The notes under the pieces: model-generated
Told to the model about the DNA's origin: nothing
Database searches by the model: none
The model's input: only the letters and a program-made list of their open reading frames with translations
Made by a program: the position numbers and the translations under genes
Part shown: positions 19,106-28,021 of the stretch, in pieces
Numbering within the stretch: position 1 is the stretch's first letter
Layout of the letters: each line of letters begins with the position of its first letter
Origin: Kosakonia radicincitans DSM 16656
Lineage (GTDB): Bacteria; Pseudomonadota; Gammaproteobacteria; Enterobacterales; Enterobacteriaceae
Direction of reading: 5' to 3'
Assembly: GCF_000280495.2 (NCBI RefSeq)
Contig: NZ_CP018016.1
Location: 2,604,001-2,668,000 of the forward strand
DNA: 64,000 nucleotides

Positions 19106-20791
19106 ATGGATAACAAAGCAGCAATGCAAAGCATTGGATTTATGCACAATATTCGATTGGTTCCCCTGTTTTCCTCCATTCTCAGCGGTATTCTGGTGCT
19201 GTTTGCGCTCAGCTCCGGCCTGGCAGGATATTTTATGATGCAAGCGGATCGCGATCAGCGTGATGTGACGCAGGAAATCCAGGTTCGCATGGGATTATCT
19301 AACAGTTCTAACAACTTACGTACAGCTCGTCTTAATCTGATCCATGCCGGCGCGGCAAGCCGTATCGCCGAAATGGACGACATGAAAAATAACGTCGCGC
19401 AAGCGGAAAAACGTATTCAACAATCGCAGGATGGTTTCAAGGTCTATATGGCGCGCGAAGTTAAAACGCCTGAGGACGTTGCGCTGGATGACGATCTGAC
19501 TCGCCTGTTTAATGCCTACATCGCAGGCATGCAGCCGATGCTGAAATACGCGAAAAACGGCATGTTTGAAGCCATCATCAACCATGAAAGCGAACAGGCG
19601 CGCCAGCTTGATGCCGCGTATAACACCGTGCTGCTGAAAGCGATTAAGATCCGCACCGATCGCGCAGAACATCTGACAGAGCTGGCGCACAGCCGTACGC
19701 AATTAGGGCTTACTTTTATGGCCGCTGCCTTCGCCTTTGCACTGGTGTTGACAGTCATCACCTTCATCGTACTGCGCCGCGTGGTGATCAACCCGCTGCA
19801 ACGTGCGGCGCAGCGTATCGCGCGCATTGCCTCCGGTGATTTGACCGTTGAGGATGAACCGACTGGCCGCAGTGAGATTGGCCGTCTGAGCAGTGATTTG
19901 CAGGCGATGCAGCATTCGCTGGTTACCACCGTCGCTACGGTTCGCCAGGGCGCGGAAGAGATCTATAGAGGAACCAGTGAAATCTCCGCCGGTAATACCG
20001 ATCTCTCTTCGCGTACCGAGCAACAGGCGGCGGCAATTGAAGAAACGGCTGCCAGCATGGAACAACTGACCGCGACGGTGAAACAGAACGCTGACAACGC
20101 ACACCATGCCAGTGGTCTGGCGCGTGACGCCTCCGGCAAAGCGACCAAAGGCGGGCAAATTGTCTCCGGCGTGGTGCAGACGATGGGCAACATCACCACC
20201 AGTTCACGCAAAATCTCTGAAATTACTGCGGTGATCAACAGCATTGCCTTCCAGACCAATATCCTGGCGCTCAACGCCGCCGTAGAAGCGGCGCGTGCCG
20301 GTGAACAGGGCCGCGGCTTTGCCGTGGTGGCCAGCGAAGTGCGTACGCTGGCGAGCCGCAGTGCGCAGGCGGCAAAAGAGATTGAAGCGCTGATCAGTGA
20401 ATCCGTCAGCCTGATTGAGCAAGGTTCCGGTGAAGTGGTTTCTGCTGGCGAAACGATGGATGAGATCGTGACGGCGGTGAAACGCGTAACCGATATCATG
20501 CTGGAAATTGCAGCGGCATCCGATGAGCAGAGCAAAGGTATCACCCAGGTGAGCCAGGCGATCACGGAAATGGACAACGTAACGCAACAAAACGCCTCGC
20601 TGGTAGAAGAAGCGTCCGCCGCAGCCGCTTCGCTGGAAGAGCAGGCCGCGCGTCTGACCGAAGCGGTAGGCGCTTTCCGCCTGACCGGTGCTGCGCCGCA
20701 GCGCCAGAACAGCACATCTTCGCCAACGGCAAAACCGTTTAAACCGCAGCGCCCTGCGCTGGCAAACGGCGATAACTGGGAAACCTTCTGA
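19106..20791 (+). CDS. trg: Methyl-accepting chemotaxis protein III Trg (ribose/galactose sensor)
   Basis: A 561-residue transmembrane chemoreceptor. TM1 is at about residues 15-37, a periplasmic four-helix sensor follows, TM2 at about 200-223, then a HAMP domain and the cytoplasmic signalling domain with the hairpin tip INSIAFQTNILALNAAVEAARAGEQGRGFAVVASEVR region. The N-terminal half closely follows E. coli Trg, which senses ribose and galactose through their binding proteins. Unlike E. coli Trg, the protein ends in NWETF, the CheR/CheB tethering pentapeptide of Tsr and Tar. A sigma-28 promoter lies upstream and a strong terminator downstream. Confidence 0.94.
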   Translation: MDNKAAMQSIGFMHNIRLVPLFSSILSGILVLFALSSGLAGYFMMQADRDQRDVTQEIQVRMGLSNSSNNLRTARLNLIHAGAASRIAEMDDMKNNVAQAEKRIQQSQDGFKVYMAREVKTPEDVALDDDLTRLFNAYIAGMQPMLKYAKNGMFEAIINHESEQARQLDAAYNTVLLKAIKIRTDRAEHLTELAHSRTQLGLTFMAAAFAFALVLTVITFIVLRRVVINPLQRAAQRIARIASGDLTVEDEPTGRSEIGRLSSDLQAMQHSLVTTVATVRQGAEEIYRGTSEISAGNTDLSSRTEQQAAAIEETAASMEQLTATVKQNADNAHHASGLARDASGKATKGGQIVSGVVQTMGNITTSSRKISEITAVINSIAFQTNILALNAAVEAARAGEQGRGFAVVASEVRTLASRSAQAAKEIEALISESVSLIEQGSGEVVSAGETMDEIVTAVKRVTDIMLEIAAASDEQSKGITQVSQAITEMDNVTQQNASLVEEASAAAASLEEQAARLTEAVGAFRLTGAAPQRQNSTSSPTAKPFKPQRPALANGDNWETF

Positions 20792-20803
20792 TAATCCGCA
20801 AAA

Positions 20804-20830
20804 GAAAAGAGGCCGTAAGGCCTCTTTTTC
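20804..20830. terminator. Bidirectional terminator, trg / DUF2076 gene
   Basis: AAAAGAGGCC-GTAA-GGCCTCTTTT in the gap between convergent genes, with A and T tracts on both sides so it can work in either direction. Confidence 0.9.
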
Positions 20831-20848
20831 TATCCAGCGCTAACGTCG

Positions 20849-21541
20849 TTATATAAAGCTGTCGTCATCATTGCTGTAGTCGTTGTCATCAAAATCATCG
20901 TTCTGCCAGGCGTCGTTATTATTGCCGAACTGATCGTCCTGGTTGAGGAAGCGGGTGTCAGAGACGTTATTAAAGTCGCCGTATTGATTGGCGGTAAACG
21001 GATCACCACCGGCGGGTGTTGCCGGTTCTTCGATGATATTCACGATCTCTTCCGGCCGCGATTGATGGAACATACTGGTCAGCATCTCGGCCAGCACGAC
21101 GCCACCGGCCACGCCAGCGGCAGTTTGCAGCGCGCCAGCCATAAAACCGCCGCTGCGGGGAGCCGGGGCCGAAGCCGGTGCTGCCGCCCGTGAATAATCC
21201 TGTGCCGGTGGTTGTTGCGGCTGGGCATTCCAGCTATTGGCCGACTGCGGGTTGCTTTTCCCGCCGCCAAACAGGCCGCCGAGGAAGCTGCCGCCCGTCG
21301 AGGGTTTGCTTTTTTGCGCGGCTAATTCGCTTTCAAGCTCCTGAACCCGCGCTTGCAGGCGTTTCAGCGCCGCTTCCTGAATCAAAATCGATTGCGCCAT
21401 ATAGTAGGGGGCTGCAGGCTGCTGTCTGACGAATTCCGCGATCTGACGCTCGGCATCTGCATCCCGTTGACTGTTTTGTTGTCCGGTCTGTTTCAGACGT
21501 TCGAAAAGGCCGTTGATAAGCTGCTGTTCTTCATATTGCAT
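20849..21541 (-). CDS. DUF2076 domain-containing protein
   Basis: A 230-residue DUF2076 protein. The N-terminal YEEQQLINGLFERLKQTGQQ is the family signature, followed by a short coiled coil (about residues 58-75), a Gly/Ser/Pro/Gln-rich low-complexity linker, a hydrophobic glycine-rich patch (GGFMAGALQTAAGVAGGVV), and an acidic Asp/Asn-rich tail. No signal peptide is visible, although the family has been described as periplasmic ligand-binding sensors. The function is unknown. It is monocistronic and convergent with trg. Confidence 0.85.
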   Translation of the reverse strand: MQYEEQQLINGLFERLKQTGQQNSQRDADAERQIAEFVRQQPAAPYYMAQSILIQEAALKRLQARVQELESELAAQKSKPSTGGSFLGGLFGGGKSNPQSANSWNAQPQQPPAQDYSRAAAPASAPAPRSGGFMAGALQTAAGVAGGVVLAEMLTSMFHQSRPEEIVNIIEEPATPAGGDPFTANQYGDFNNVSDTRFLNQDDQFGNNNDAWQNDDFDDNDYSNDDDSFI

Positions 21542-21680
21542 GACAATAACCTTCCGCTCTCCAGGGTGGATACTATGTAGTTTATCAGCGGCGGCAATCT
21601 GTGTCTGGCGAGTGAAATGTTTGTTTAAGATTGGTTGCAGGTTGGCTGAAACTCGCCCTGCTTTCGGGGGCCGCGGACGA

Positions 21681-21709
21681 AAAAAAAGCCCGCATCAGCA
21701 GGCTTTTTT
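21681..21709 (-). terminator. Terminator of the PQQ dehydrogenase gene
   Basis: AAAAAGCC...GGCTTTTT hairpin, 15 bp past the minus-strand stop; it reads on the minus strand as stem then T run. Confidence 0.8.
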
Positions 21710-21723
21710 ATCACCATCACAAC

Positions 21724-24102
21724 TTATTGCTTATCGGGAAGCGCATAAGCAATCACGTAGTCACCGCGATCCGGTGACTGACGTGCACCGCCCGCATTGA
21801 TAATGATGTATTGCTTACCGGTTTTCGGCGACACATAGGTCATCGGGCCGGACTGGCTACCCACCGGCAGGCGGTCTTTCCAGATCTCTTTCCCGGTGGC
21901 GGTATCAAACGCGCGCAGGTAGAAATCCTGAGTACCGGCAAAGAACAGCAGGCCGGACTGGGTGGAAAGTGACGCGCCCAGCGTCGGCATACCGATTGGA
22001 ATTGGCATATGCATGCGGATACCCAGTGGGCCGGTATCCTCTACGGTACCGACCGGAACCTGCCACACCAGTTTCCCGGTGGAGAGATCGACTGCAGACA
22101 TTGTGCCGAAAGGCGGCTGCTGGCACGGAATACCCAGCGGCGAGAGGAAGCGCTCGCGCATCGCGCCAAACGGCGTACCGTCCATCGGCACAATCCCCAT
22201 CTCAATACCGCTGGCGTTTTTCGCGACGTTCGCACGCGGCACCATATAGTTCGCCAGCCCCAGACGCATATCGTTAACAAACATCAGGTTATGGTTCGGG
22301 TCGAGCGACACGCTGCCCCAGTTCATTCCGCCCAGTGAGCCAGGGAATTGCAGGGAACGATCGAGACCCGGCGGGGTAAAGACACCCTGGTGGCGCATCG
22401 ATTTAAAGGCGATACGGCACAACAGCAGGTCGATCGGCGTCGCACCCCACATATCAGACTCTTTCAGCGTCTGGTTGCCAATCATCGGCATGCCCACCGA
22501 GTAAGGCTGCGTCGGTGAATAACGCTCGCCCTGCACGTTGCCCGCCGGAACCGGACGCTCTTCCACTTTCGCCACCGGCTCGCCGGTTTCACGGTTGAGC
22601 ATAAAGATCATGCCCTGTTTACTGGTCTGCACCAGTACCGGCGTGGTGTGGCCTTTGCCATCCGGCAGGTCGAACAGCGCGGGTTGTGAAGGCAGGTCGA
22701 AGTCCCACAAATCGTGGTGTGTGGTCTGATAGTGCCAGCGCACTTTTCCTGTGGTGGCATCTACAGCAACCACTGAAGAGCTGTATTTATCGTCCAGCGC
22801 GGTACGTTCACCGGCCCAGAAATCCGGGGTGGCGTTGCCGGTTGGCAGATAGATCAGGTTCAGTTTGGCGTCATACGACATCGCAGACCAGACGTTCGGC
22901 GTACCGCGTGTATAAGTCTGGCCTTCCGGCGGCAGTCCGGTGATCGCCGGGTTGCCCGGATCCCACGCCCACGCCAGTTTACCGCTGTGAACGTCGTACG
23001 CACGAACAACGCCCGGCGGTTCGCCTGTGGAGAAGTTATCCGCCACGCGACCGCCGACCACCACCACATTCCCGGCGACCAGTGGCGTCGAGGTTTGCTG
23101 GTAGTAACCCGGTTTGATTTCGCCCATGCCAACGCCCAGATCGACCACACCGTGGTCGCCGAAGTCATCACAGACTTTGCCGTTATCGGCATTAATCGCA
23201 ATCAGGCGTGCATCGGTGGTGGGCAGGAACAGACGACGCGGGCAGGCAGCAGGCGAGGTGCTCTGTGCCGCAGCCTGCGCCTGGCTGTCTTCGTAATAGC
23301 CCAGGCCGCGGCAGCGTTGCCAGTTTGGCGCAGTAGCTTTCGAATCGTAGCGCCATTTCTCTTTGCCTGAATCCACATCCAGCGCCAGCACTTTACTGTA
23401 CGGCGTACAGACATATAGCGTGTCGCCAATTTGTAGCGGCGTATTCTGATCTTCCGCGCCAGAACCGTTGCTCTGCGGGATATCTCCCGTGTGTGCGACC
23501 CAGGCGACTTTCAACTGGTTAACGTTTTGCTTGTTAATCTGATCCAGCGCGGCGAAGCGATCGCCGTGGGTGGTGTTGCCCCAGTGTTTCCAGTCCTGCT
23601 GCGCCGTCCCGGCGGCAACAGGTTTCACCGGAACTGCTTCCGTTGGCGCGATCACATTCCATGTTTTGAACATGCCGCCTGCGCTAACCAGCAGCAGCAC
23701 CGCCAGTACGCCTGCCAGGCTGAATGAGGATTTACGCAGCGGCGTCGCACGTTGTTGCGCACGCAGCAGCGGCCACAGCAGTGCAGCCAGCAAGGCCAGC
23801 ACGCCGAAAGTAAACAGGCGCGAGAACAGCGGCCAGAATGACCAGCCAGCGTCGCTGACTGCCCAGAAAAGAGAAACGATAAATGCCAGTGCGTAGAGCA
23901 TAATACCGCTGGGGCGGTTTTTGATAATCAAACCTGCCGCCACCACCATCACGATGCCCATGATGAGGAAGTAGGGACTGCCGCCGACGGCGACAAGTTT
24001 ATAACCGAGAATGCCAATCGCCAGACCGATAACCATCATCAGTACGGCCAGTAACCACTTCAGGACGCTTACCATCCCGCGTGGCGTATTACCAGGTGCC
24101 AT
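21724..24102 (-). CDS. Membrane-bound PQQ-dependent dehydrogenase (glucose/quinate/shikimate family)
   Basis: A 792-residue quinoprotein. Five N-terminal transmembrane helices (about residues 10-140) anchor it in the inner membrane; the rest is an eight-bladed PQQ propeller in the periplasm with WGNTTHGDRFAALDQIN, TTHHDLWDFDLPSQP and KESDMWGATPIDLLLCR. Family members oxidise sugars or polyols outside the cytoplasm and pass electrons to ubiquinone; glucose to gluconolactone is the best-known reaction. It is clearly more distant from E. coli Gcd than the backbone genes are from their orthologues, so it is probably a second enzyme of different substrate preference. Start ATG is preceded by AGGAG with 6-base spacing. 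PQQ must be made or imported. Confidence 0.9.
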   Translation of the reverse strand: MAPGNTPRGMVSVLKWLLAVLMMVIGLAIGILGYKLVAVGGSPYFLIMGIVMVVAAGLIIKNRPSGIMLYALAFIVSLFWAVSDAGWSFWPLFSRLFTFGVLALLAALLWPLLRAQQRATPLRKSSFSLAGVLAVLLLVSAGGMFKTWNVIAPTEAVPVKPVAAGTAQQDWKHWGNTTHGDRFAALDQINKQNVNQLKVAWVAHTGDIPQSNGSGAEDQNTPLQIGDTLYVCTPYSKVLALDVDSGKEKWRYDSKATAPNWQRCRGLGYYEDSQAQAAAQSTSPAACPRRLFLPTTDARLIAINADNGKVCDDFGDHGVVDLGVGMGEIKPGYYQQTSTPLVAGNVVVVGGRVADNFSTGEPPGVVRAYDVHSGKLAWAWDPGNPAITGLPPEGQTYTRGTPNVWSAMSYDAKLNLIYLPTGNATPDFWAGERTALDDKYSSSVVAVDATTGKVRWHYQTTHHDLWDFDLPSQPALFDLPDGKGHTTPVLVQTSKQGMIFMLNRETGEPVAKVEERPVPAGNVQGERYSPTQPYSVGMPMIGNQTLKESDMWGATPIDLLLCRIAFKSMRHQGVFTPPGLDRSLQFPGSLGGMNWGSVSLDPNHNLMFVNDMRLGLANYMVPRANVAKNASGIEMGIVPMDGTPFGAMRERFLSPLGIPCQQPPFGTMSAVDLSTGKLVWQVPVGTVEDTGPLGIRMHMPIPIGMPTLGASLSTQSGLLFFAGTQDFYLRAFDTATGKEIWKDRLPVGSQSGPMTYVSPKTGKQYIIINAGGARQSPDRGDYVIAYALPDKQ

Positions 24103-24327
24103 GTTTTTCTCCTGAAACCCATTCGTGTGCGGAACGGCAAACGGTAACCGTCCGAACCAAATGGATAATTTTTATAGGGGTATTGTTATGAATGAAGGTT
24201 AAATTACTTTCTTTGTCACAAAACGAAGCACCATTGTAAACATAAATGAACCATATGGTGAATCGAAAGTATGATGATTCTGTTAAATTATTATTCGAAG
24301 TTGTTAAAATCCGGCGCGGGTAATGAG

Positions 24328-24352
24328 CAAAAAGCCCGCAAAATGCGGGCTG
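24328..24352 (-). terminator. Terminator of the YdeP-type oxidoreductase gene
   Basis: On the minus strand AGCCCGC-ATTTT-GCGGGCT is followed by TTTTTGC, just past the stop of the oxidoreductase gene. Confidence 0.88.
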
Positions 24353-24357
24353 GAAGG

Positions 24358-26655
24358 TCAGGCTATACGCAGGGTTGCGCGCGTTTGCGCCGCAGTGACG
24401 CTCACGGGGATCGATTTTGAGGTGGGTGTCCCGGTGCCGTCGCCAAAGCGGGTCAAAGGAACCAGCGGGTTCGTCTCCGGGTAGTAAGCTGCAAGGTTAC
24501 CGCGCGGGATATCGTAGGCGACGAGGCGGAAATCCTCCACGCGGCGAACCACGCCATCCGTGGCCTGGGTTTCAATATCGACGCGATCGCCATCGCTCAG
24601 GCCGAGCGCAGCAATATCGGCCGGGTGCATAAACAGCACATCGCGCTGGCCATAAACCCCGCGATAACGATCGTCGAGGCCATAAATCGTGGTGTTGTAC
24701 TGATCGTGCGAGCGTAACGTCTGCAACACAAACGGCGCGGTGATTTCCGGGCAGACCGCGTCAGGCAGCGCCGCAGCGCTGAATTCCGCTTTCGCGGATG
24801 GCGTATTGAAACGCAGCTCCGCCGCCGCATTGCCCAGCCAGAAACCACCGGGTTCGTCGCAACGGGCATTGAAATTCTGAAAGCCAGGGATCGTGGCGGC
24901 AATATGGTCGCGAATCAGGTTGTAATCGGCGGCCAGCGCCAGCCAGTCGAGTTGCGCTGTGCCTAAGGTCGCATGGGCAATCCCGGCGACAATCGCTGTT
25001 TCCGAGCGCTGCGTTGCCGCCAGCGGTTTGCCGATCCCTTCGGAAGCATGCACCATGCTGAAGGAGTCTTCGACAGTGACAAACTGGCGGCCTGAGGCCT
25101 GAACATCCTCTTCGGTGCGGCCCAGCGTTGGCAGAATAAGCGACTGTTTACCCGGCATTAAATGGCTGCGGTTGAGTTTGGTGCTGATATAGACCGTTAG
25201 CCCGCAGCGGCGCAGCGCTTCGCAGGTCAGCGGCGTGTCCGGCGCGGCGGCGGCAAGATTACCACCCAGCGCAAGCAACACTTTCACTTCATCGCGCAGC
25301 ATCGCCTGAATAGCTTCAACTGTATGGTGACCGTGCTCACGCGGCGGTTCGAAATGGAAGTGGCGGGCAAGGCTGTCGAGCAGTGCCTGCGGCGGTTTTT
25401 CATCGATCCCCATCGTGCGGTTGCCCTGCACATTGCTGTGACCACGCACCGGACACAGCCCGGCTCCCGGTTTACCCAGATGGCCGCCGAGCAGTTGCAG
25501 GTTAGTAATTTCCCGCACCGTATCCAGCGAATGTTTGTGCTGGGTAATGCCCATCGCCCAGGTGCAGATCACCCGTTCTGCGGTCTGCCATATTGCCGCC
25601 GCATCACGCAACTGCTGCTGGCTGAGGCCAGATTGCTGCTCAATGATTTGCCAGTCGGTGGCATCAATTTGCGCAAACCACGCCTCAATGCCCTGAGTGT
25701 GCTCAGTAATAAAATCATCCGCGAAGATGCTGCTTTCGCCGTTAGCAAGGCGCTGACGCTGGGTTTCCAGCAACGCTTTGGCGATCCCGCGTACCGCTGC
25801 CATATCACCGCCGAGATTCGGCTGATAGTAGGAAGAGCTGATGGTTCCCGCCATTGGCGTGATCACTTCCAGCGGTTTTTGCGGATCGGCAAAACGCTCA
25901 AGGCCACGTTCGCGCAGGGTGTTAAAGGTGACAATTCGCGCGCCGCGATCGGCGGCGTGACGCAGGCTGTGCAGCATGCGTGGATGGTTGGTGCCGGGGT
26001 TTTGTCCGAAGACAAAAATGGCGTCCGCTTTATCAAAATCAACCAGATGAATGGTGCCTTTACCGACGCCAATGCTACGTTTTAGCCCGGCGCCGCTGGC
26101 TTCATGGCACATATTGGAGCAATCCGGGAAGTTGTTGGTACCGACCATGCGGCCAAACAACTGATACAGGTAAGAGGCTTCATTACTGGCGCGCCCGGAG
26201 GTGTACAACTCAAGCTGGTTGGGATTATCCAGCGCCCGGATATGTTCGCCGATCATCGCCAGCGCATCGTCCCAGCTAATCGGTTCGTAGTGGTCGGTTT
26301 GCGGGTTATAGCGCAGCGGTTCGGTCAGGCGCCCCTGATATTCAAGAAAGTAGTCACTCTGGCGGTTCAGGGCGCTGACGCTGTGTTGCGCAAAAAACGT
26401 GGCGTCGATCTGGCGGCGGGTAGCTTCCCAGGTGACCGCTTTCGCGCCGTTTTCGCAGAAACTGAAGGTACTTTTATTATCATCGCCCCAGGCGCAACCA
26501 GGGCAGTCGAAGCCCCGAGCTTTGTTCATGCGCAACAGGTTGCGCATATTTTTGAGGGCATTTTTGCTGTCAATGACGAAGCGCGTGGTGGCTTCCAGAG
26601 AGCCCAGACCACCGGCAGCGGCGTGGTAGGGTTTAATCGCTGTTTTAAATTTCAT
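24358..26655 (-). CDS. Molybdopterin oxidoreductase, FdhF/YdeP family
   Basis: A 765-residue molybdopterin-dependent oxidoreductase of the YdeP type (a formate-dehydrogenase-like family). Seen: FDCPGCAW near residue 50, the only remaining pair of cysteines of the Fe-S region, then PDCSNMCHEASGAGL, GQNPGTNHPRML, CPVRGHSNVQGNRTMGI and RSHDQYNTTIYGLDDRYRG. E. coli YdeP helps acid resistance under EvgA control; its substrate is not known. No signal peptide, so cytoplasmic. It stands alone upstream of ydcI on the same strand, 142 bp away, and is absent from this position in K-12. Confidence 0.88.
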   Translation of the reverse strand: MKFKTAIKPYHAAAGGLGSLEATTRFVIDSKNALKNMRNLLRMNKARGFDCPGCAWGDDNKSTFSFCENGAKAVTWEATRRQIDATFFAQHSVSALNRQSDYFLEYQGRLTEPLRYNPQTDHYEPISWDDALAMIGEHIRALDNPNQLELYTSGRASNEASYLYQLFGRMVGTNNFPDCSNMCHEASGAGLKRSIGVGKGTIHLVDFDKADAIFVFGQNPGTNHPRMLHSLRHAADRGARIVTFNTLRERGLERFADPQKPLEVITPMAGTISSSYYQPNLGGDMAAVRGIAKALLETQRQRLANGESSIFADDFITEHTQGIEAWFAQIDATDWQIIEQQSGLSQQQLRDAAAIWQTAERVICTWAMGITQHKHSLDTVREITNLQLLGGHLGKPGAGLCPVRGHSNVQGNRTMGIDEKPPQALLDSLARHFHFEPPREHGHHTVEAIQAMLRDEVKVLLALGGNLAAAAPDTPLTCEALRRCGLTVYISTKLNRSHLMPGKQSLILPTLGRTEEDVQASGRQFVTVEDSFSMVHASEGIGKPLAATQRSETAIVAGIAHATLGTAQLDWLALAADYNLIRDHIAATIPGFQNFNARCDEPGGFWLGNAAAELRFNTPSAKAEFSAAALPDAVCPEITAPFVLQTLRSHDQYNTTIYGLDDRYRGVYGQRDVLFMHPADIAALGLSDGDRVDIETQATDGVVRRVEDFRLVAYDIPRGNLAAYYPETNPLVPLTRFGDGTGTPTSKSIPVSVTAAQTRATLRIA

Positions 26656-26797
26656 TGGTTCTTCCGGATGCGGGTTGTTACAGCGTTATCCTGGCTCGTG
26701 TAACAACAACCCTTAATCAACAACCACTTTTTATCACACAATTAACGAGATGTTTACCATTTGCGCAACAAGAAGAACCGAATGAAGTGCCGGGAGG

Positions 26798-27721
26798 TTA
26801 ACCCGGCATGATTTTGCGGATTGCGCTGATAAGCGAATGCGCAGCAGGCGGCAGCGGCGTATCGACACGCGTGATAATGCCAACCGGATCGCCGATTCCC
26901 AGCGGCGGAATCGGCAGGGCGACCAGCGAGCCGAGACGTAAATCATCTTTTACCGCGCCCGACGGCACAAACCAGACATAGTCAAAACCGACGGTTAACT
27001 GGCGCGACAGCGAGGCAGAGAGCGTCTCGATACAGCCAGCGGGCAGTTTGCAATTCTGGCTGGCCAGCAGTTCTTCTGCGCTATCACGCGGAGGGGTGCC
27101 TTCCGGCAGCACCACCACCGGCCACTCCAGCACGCGGCTTAAGGTCACGGTACTTTGCAGCAGGGGATGCTTTGGACGCACCACCAGTTTCAGTGATTCC
27201 AGAAACAGCAGTTCGTAATTAAGGCCGCTCATCAGCTCCGGGTCTGACATCCGGCCAATGCCCAGATCGAGTTCACCGGACTTCAGCCCGGCCAGCAGCA
27301 TCGGATTATGGGCAGTAGCGACCTGGATCTTAAGATCCGGTTGTTGTTTATGGAGCTGGCCAATCACCGCCGGCAAAATACCCAGCGCGGCAGTCGGCAG
27401 GGCGCCAATGCGGATCAGATCGCTTTTCTGTTCCGCCTTATGATCCAGCGACTGCCCGGCAATATTGACGGCATCCAGCACCCGTACCGCGTGCGTCAGA
27501 AACTGCTCGCCGACATGCGTCAACTGCGCGCCGAGACGACCACGTTCGAACAGACGCTTGCCGGTCAGTTGTTCCAGTTCATTCAGGGTTTTCGACAGCG
27601 CAGGCTGACTTAAATTGAGGGTTTCAGCCGCTCTCCCCAGAGTTCCTTGTTGAGCAACGGCCACGAAGGTATGTAAATGGCGCAGGCGAATGCGCTGTGA
27701 AAAGAGACCATTTTTTTCCAT
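26798..27721 (-). CDS. ydcI: LysR-family transcriptional regulator YdcI
   Basis: A 307-residue LysR regulator, the same length as E. coli YdcI and almost identical in the DNA-binding domain (residues 12-70, RLRHLHTFVAVAQQGTLGRAAETLNLSQPAL). YdcI is linked to acid-stress and growth-phase regulation in Salmonella and E. coli. It is divergent from ydcJ across 300 bp, the conserved arrangement; LysR regulators usually act on such a shared region and on themselves. Confidence 0.95.
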   Translation of the reverse strand: MEKNGLFSQRIRLRHLHTFVAVAQQGTLGRAAETLNLSQPALSKTLNELEQLTGKRLFERGRLGAQLTHVGEQFLTHAVRVLDAVNIAGQSLDHKAEQKSDLIRIGALPTAALGILPAVIGQLHKQQPDLKIQVATAHNPMLLAGLKSGELDLGIGRMSDPELMSGLNYELLFLESLKLVVRPKHPLLQSTVTLSRVLEWPVVVLPEGTPPRDSAEELLASQNCKLPAGCIETLSASLSRQLTVGFDYVWFVPSGAVKDDLRLGSLVALPIPPLGIGDPVGIITRVDTPLPPAAHSLISAIRKIMPG

Positions 27722-28021
27722 AAGATGATGTTAAAAACTAAGCGGCTTCGGTGACAAGTAAAGTTGTTTATTTTTGATAACTTGATTGCAAAGTATTCTT
27801 AACATCTAATCTATTTGAGTCACAAACAGATTTTCCGCGCAGTGTGACGAAACCTGCAACTTTGTATGGGTTTCTCCGGCGGTTTCCATAATCTTTCGTT
27901 ATGTTTTTTTGCGCTTCAGCGGCATCCGTTTCCTGCCACGATCACACTTTGTAAATTTCCCATCACGCGCGTGAATGTGCTTCCTACACTCCAGAAGAGA
28001 GCACACAGGAAGGAAAATGAA
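27722..28021. promoter_or_regulatory. Divergent regulatory region ydcI / ydcJ
   Basis: A 300-bp region between two divergent genes, AT-rich near ydcI. It contains both promoters and presumably YdcI binding sites, but I cannot point to a certain T-N11-A LysR box. AGGAAGG lies before the ydcJ start. Confidence 0.45.

Noticed and set aside
19963..20715. 250-residue minus-strand ORF in trg
   Set aside because: Ser/Ala-rich antisense of the chemoreceptor signalling domain, a common artefact of that repeat-like helix coding.
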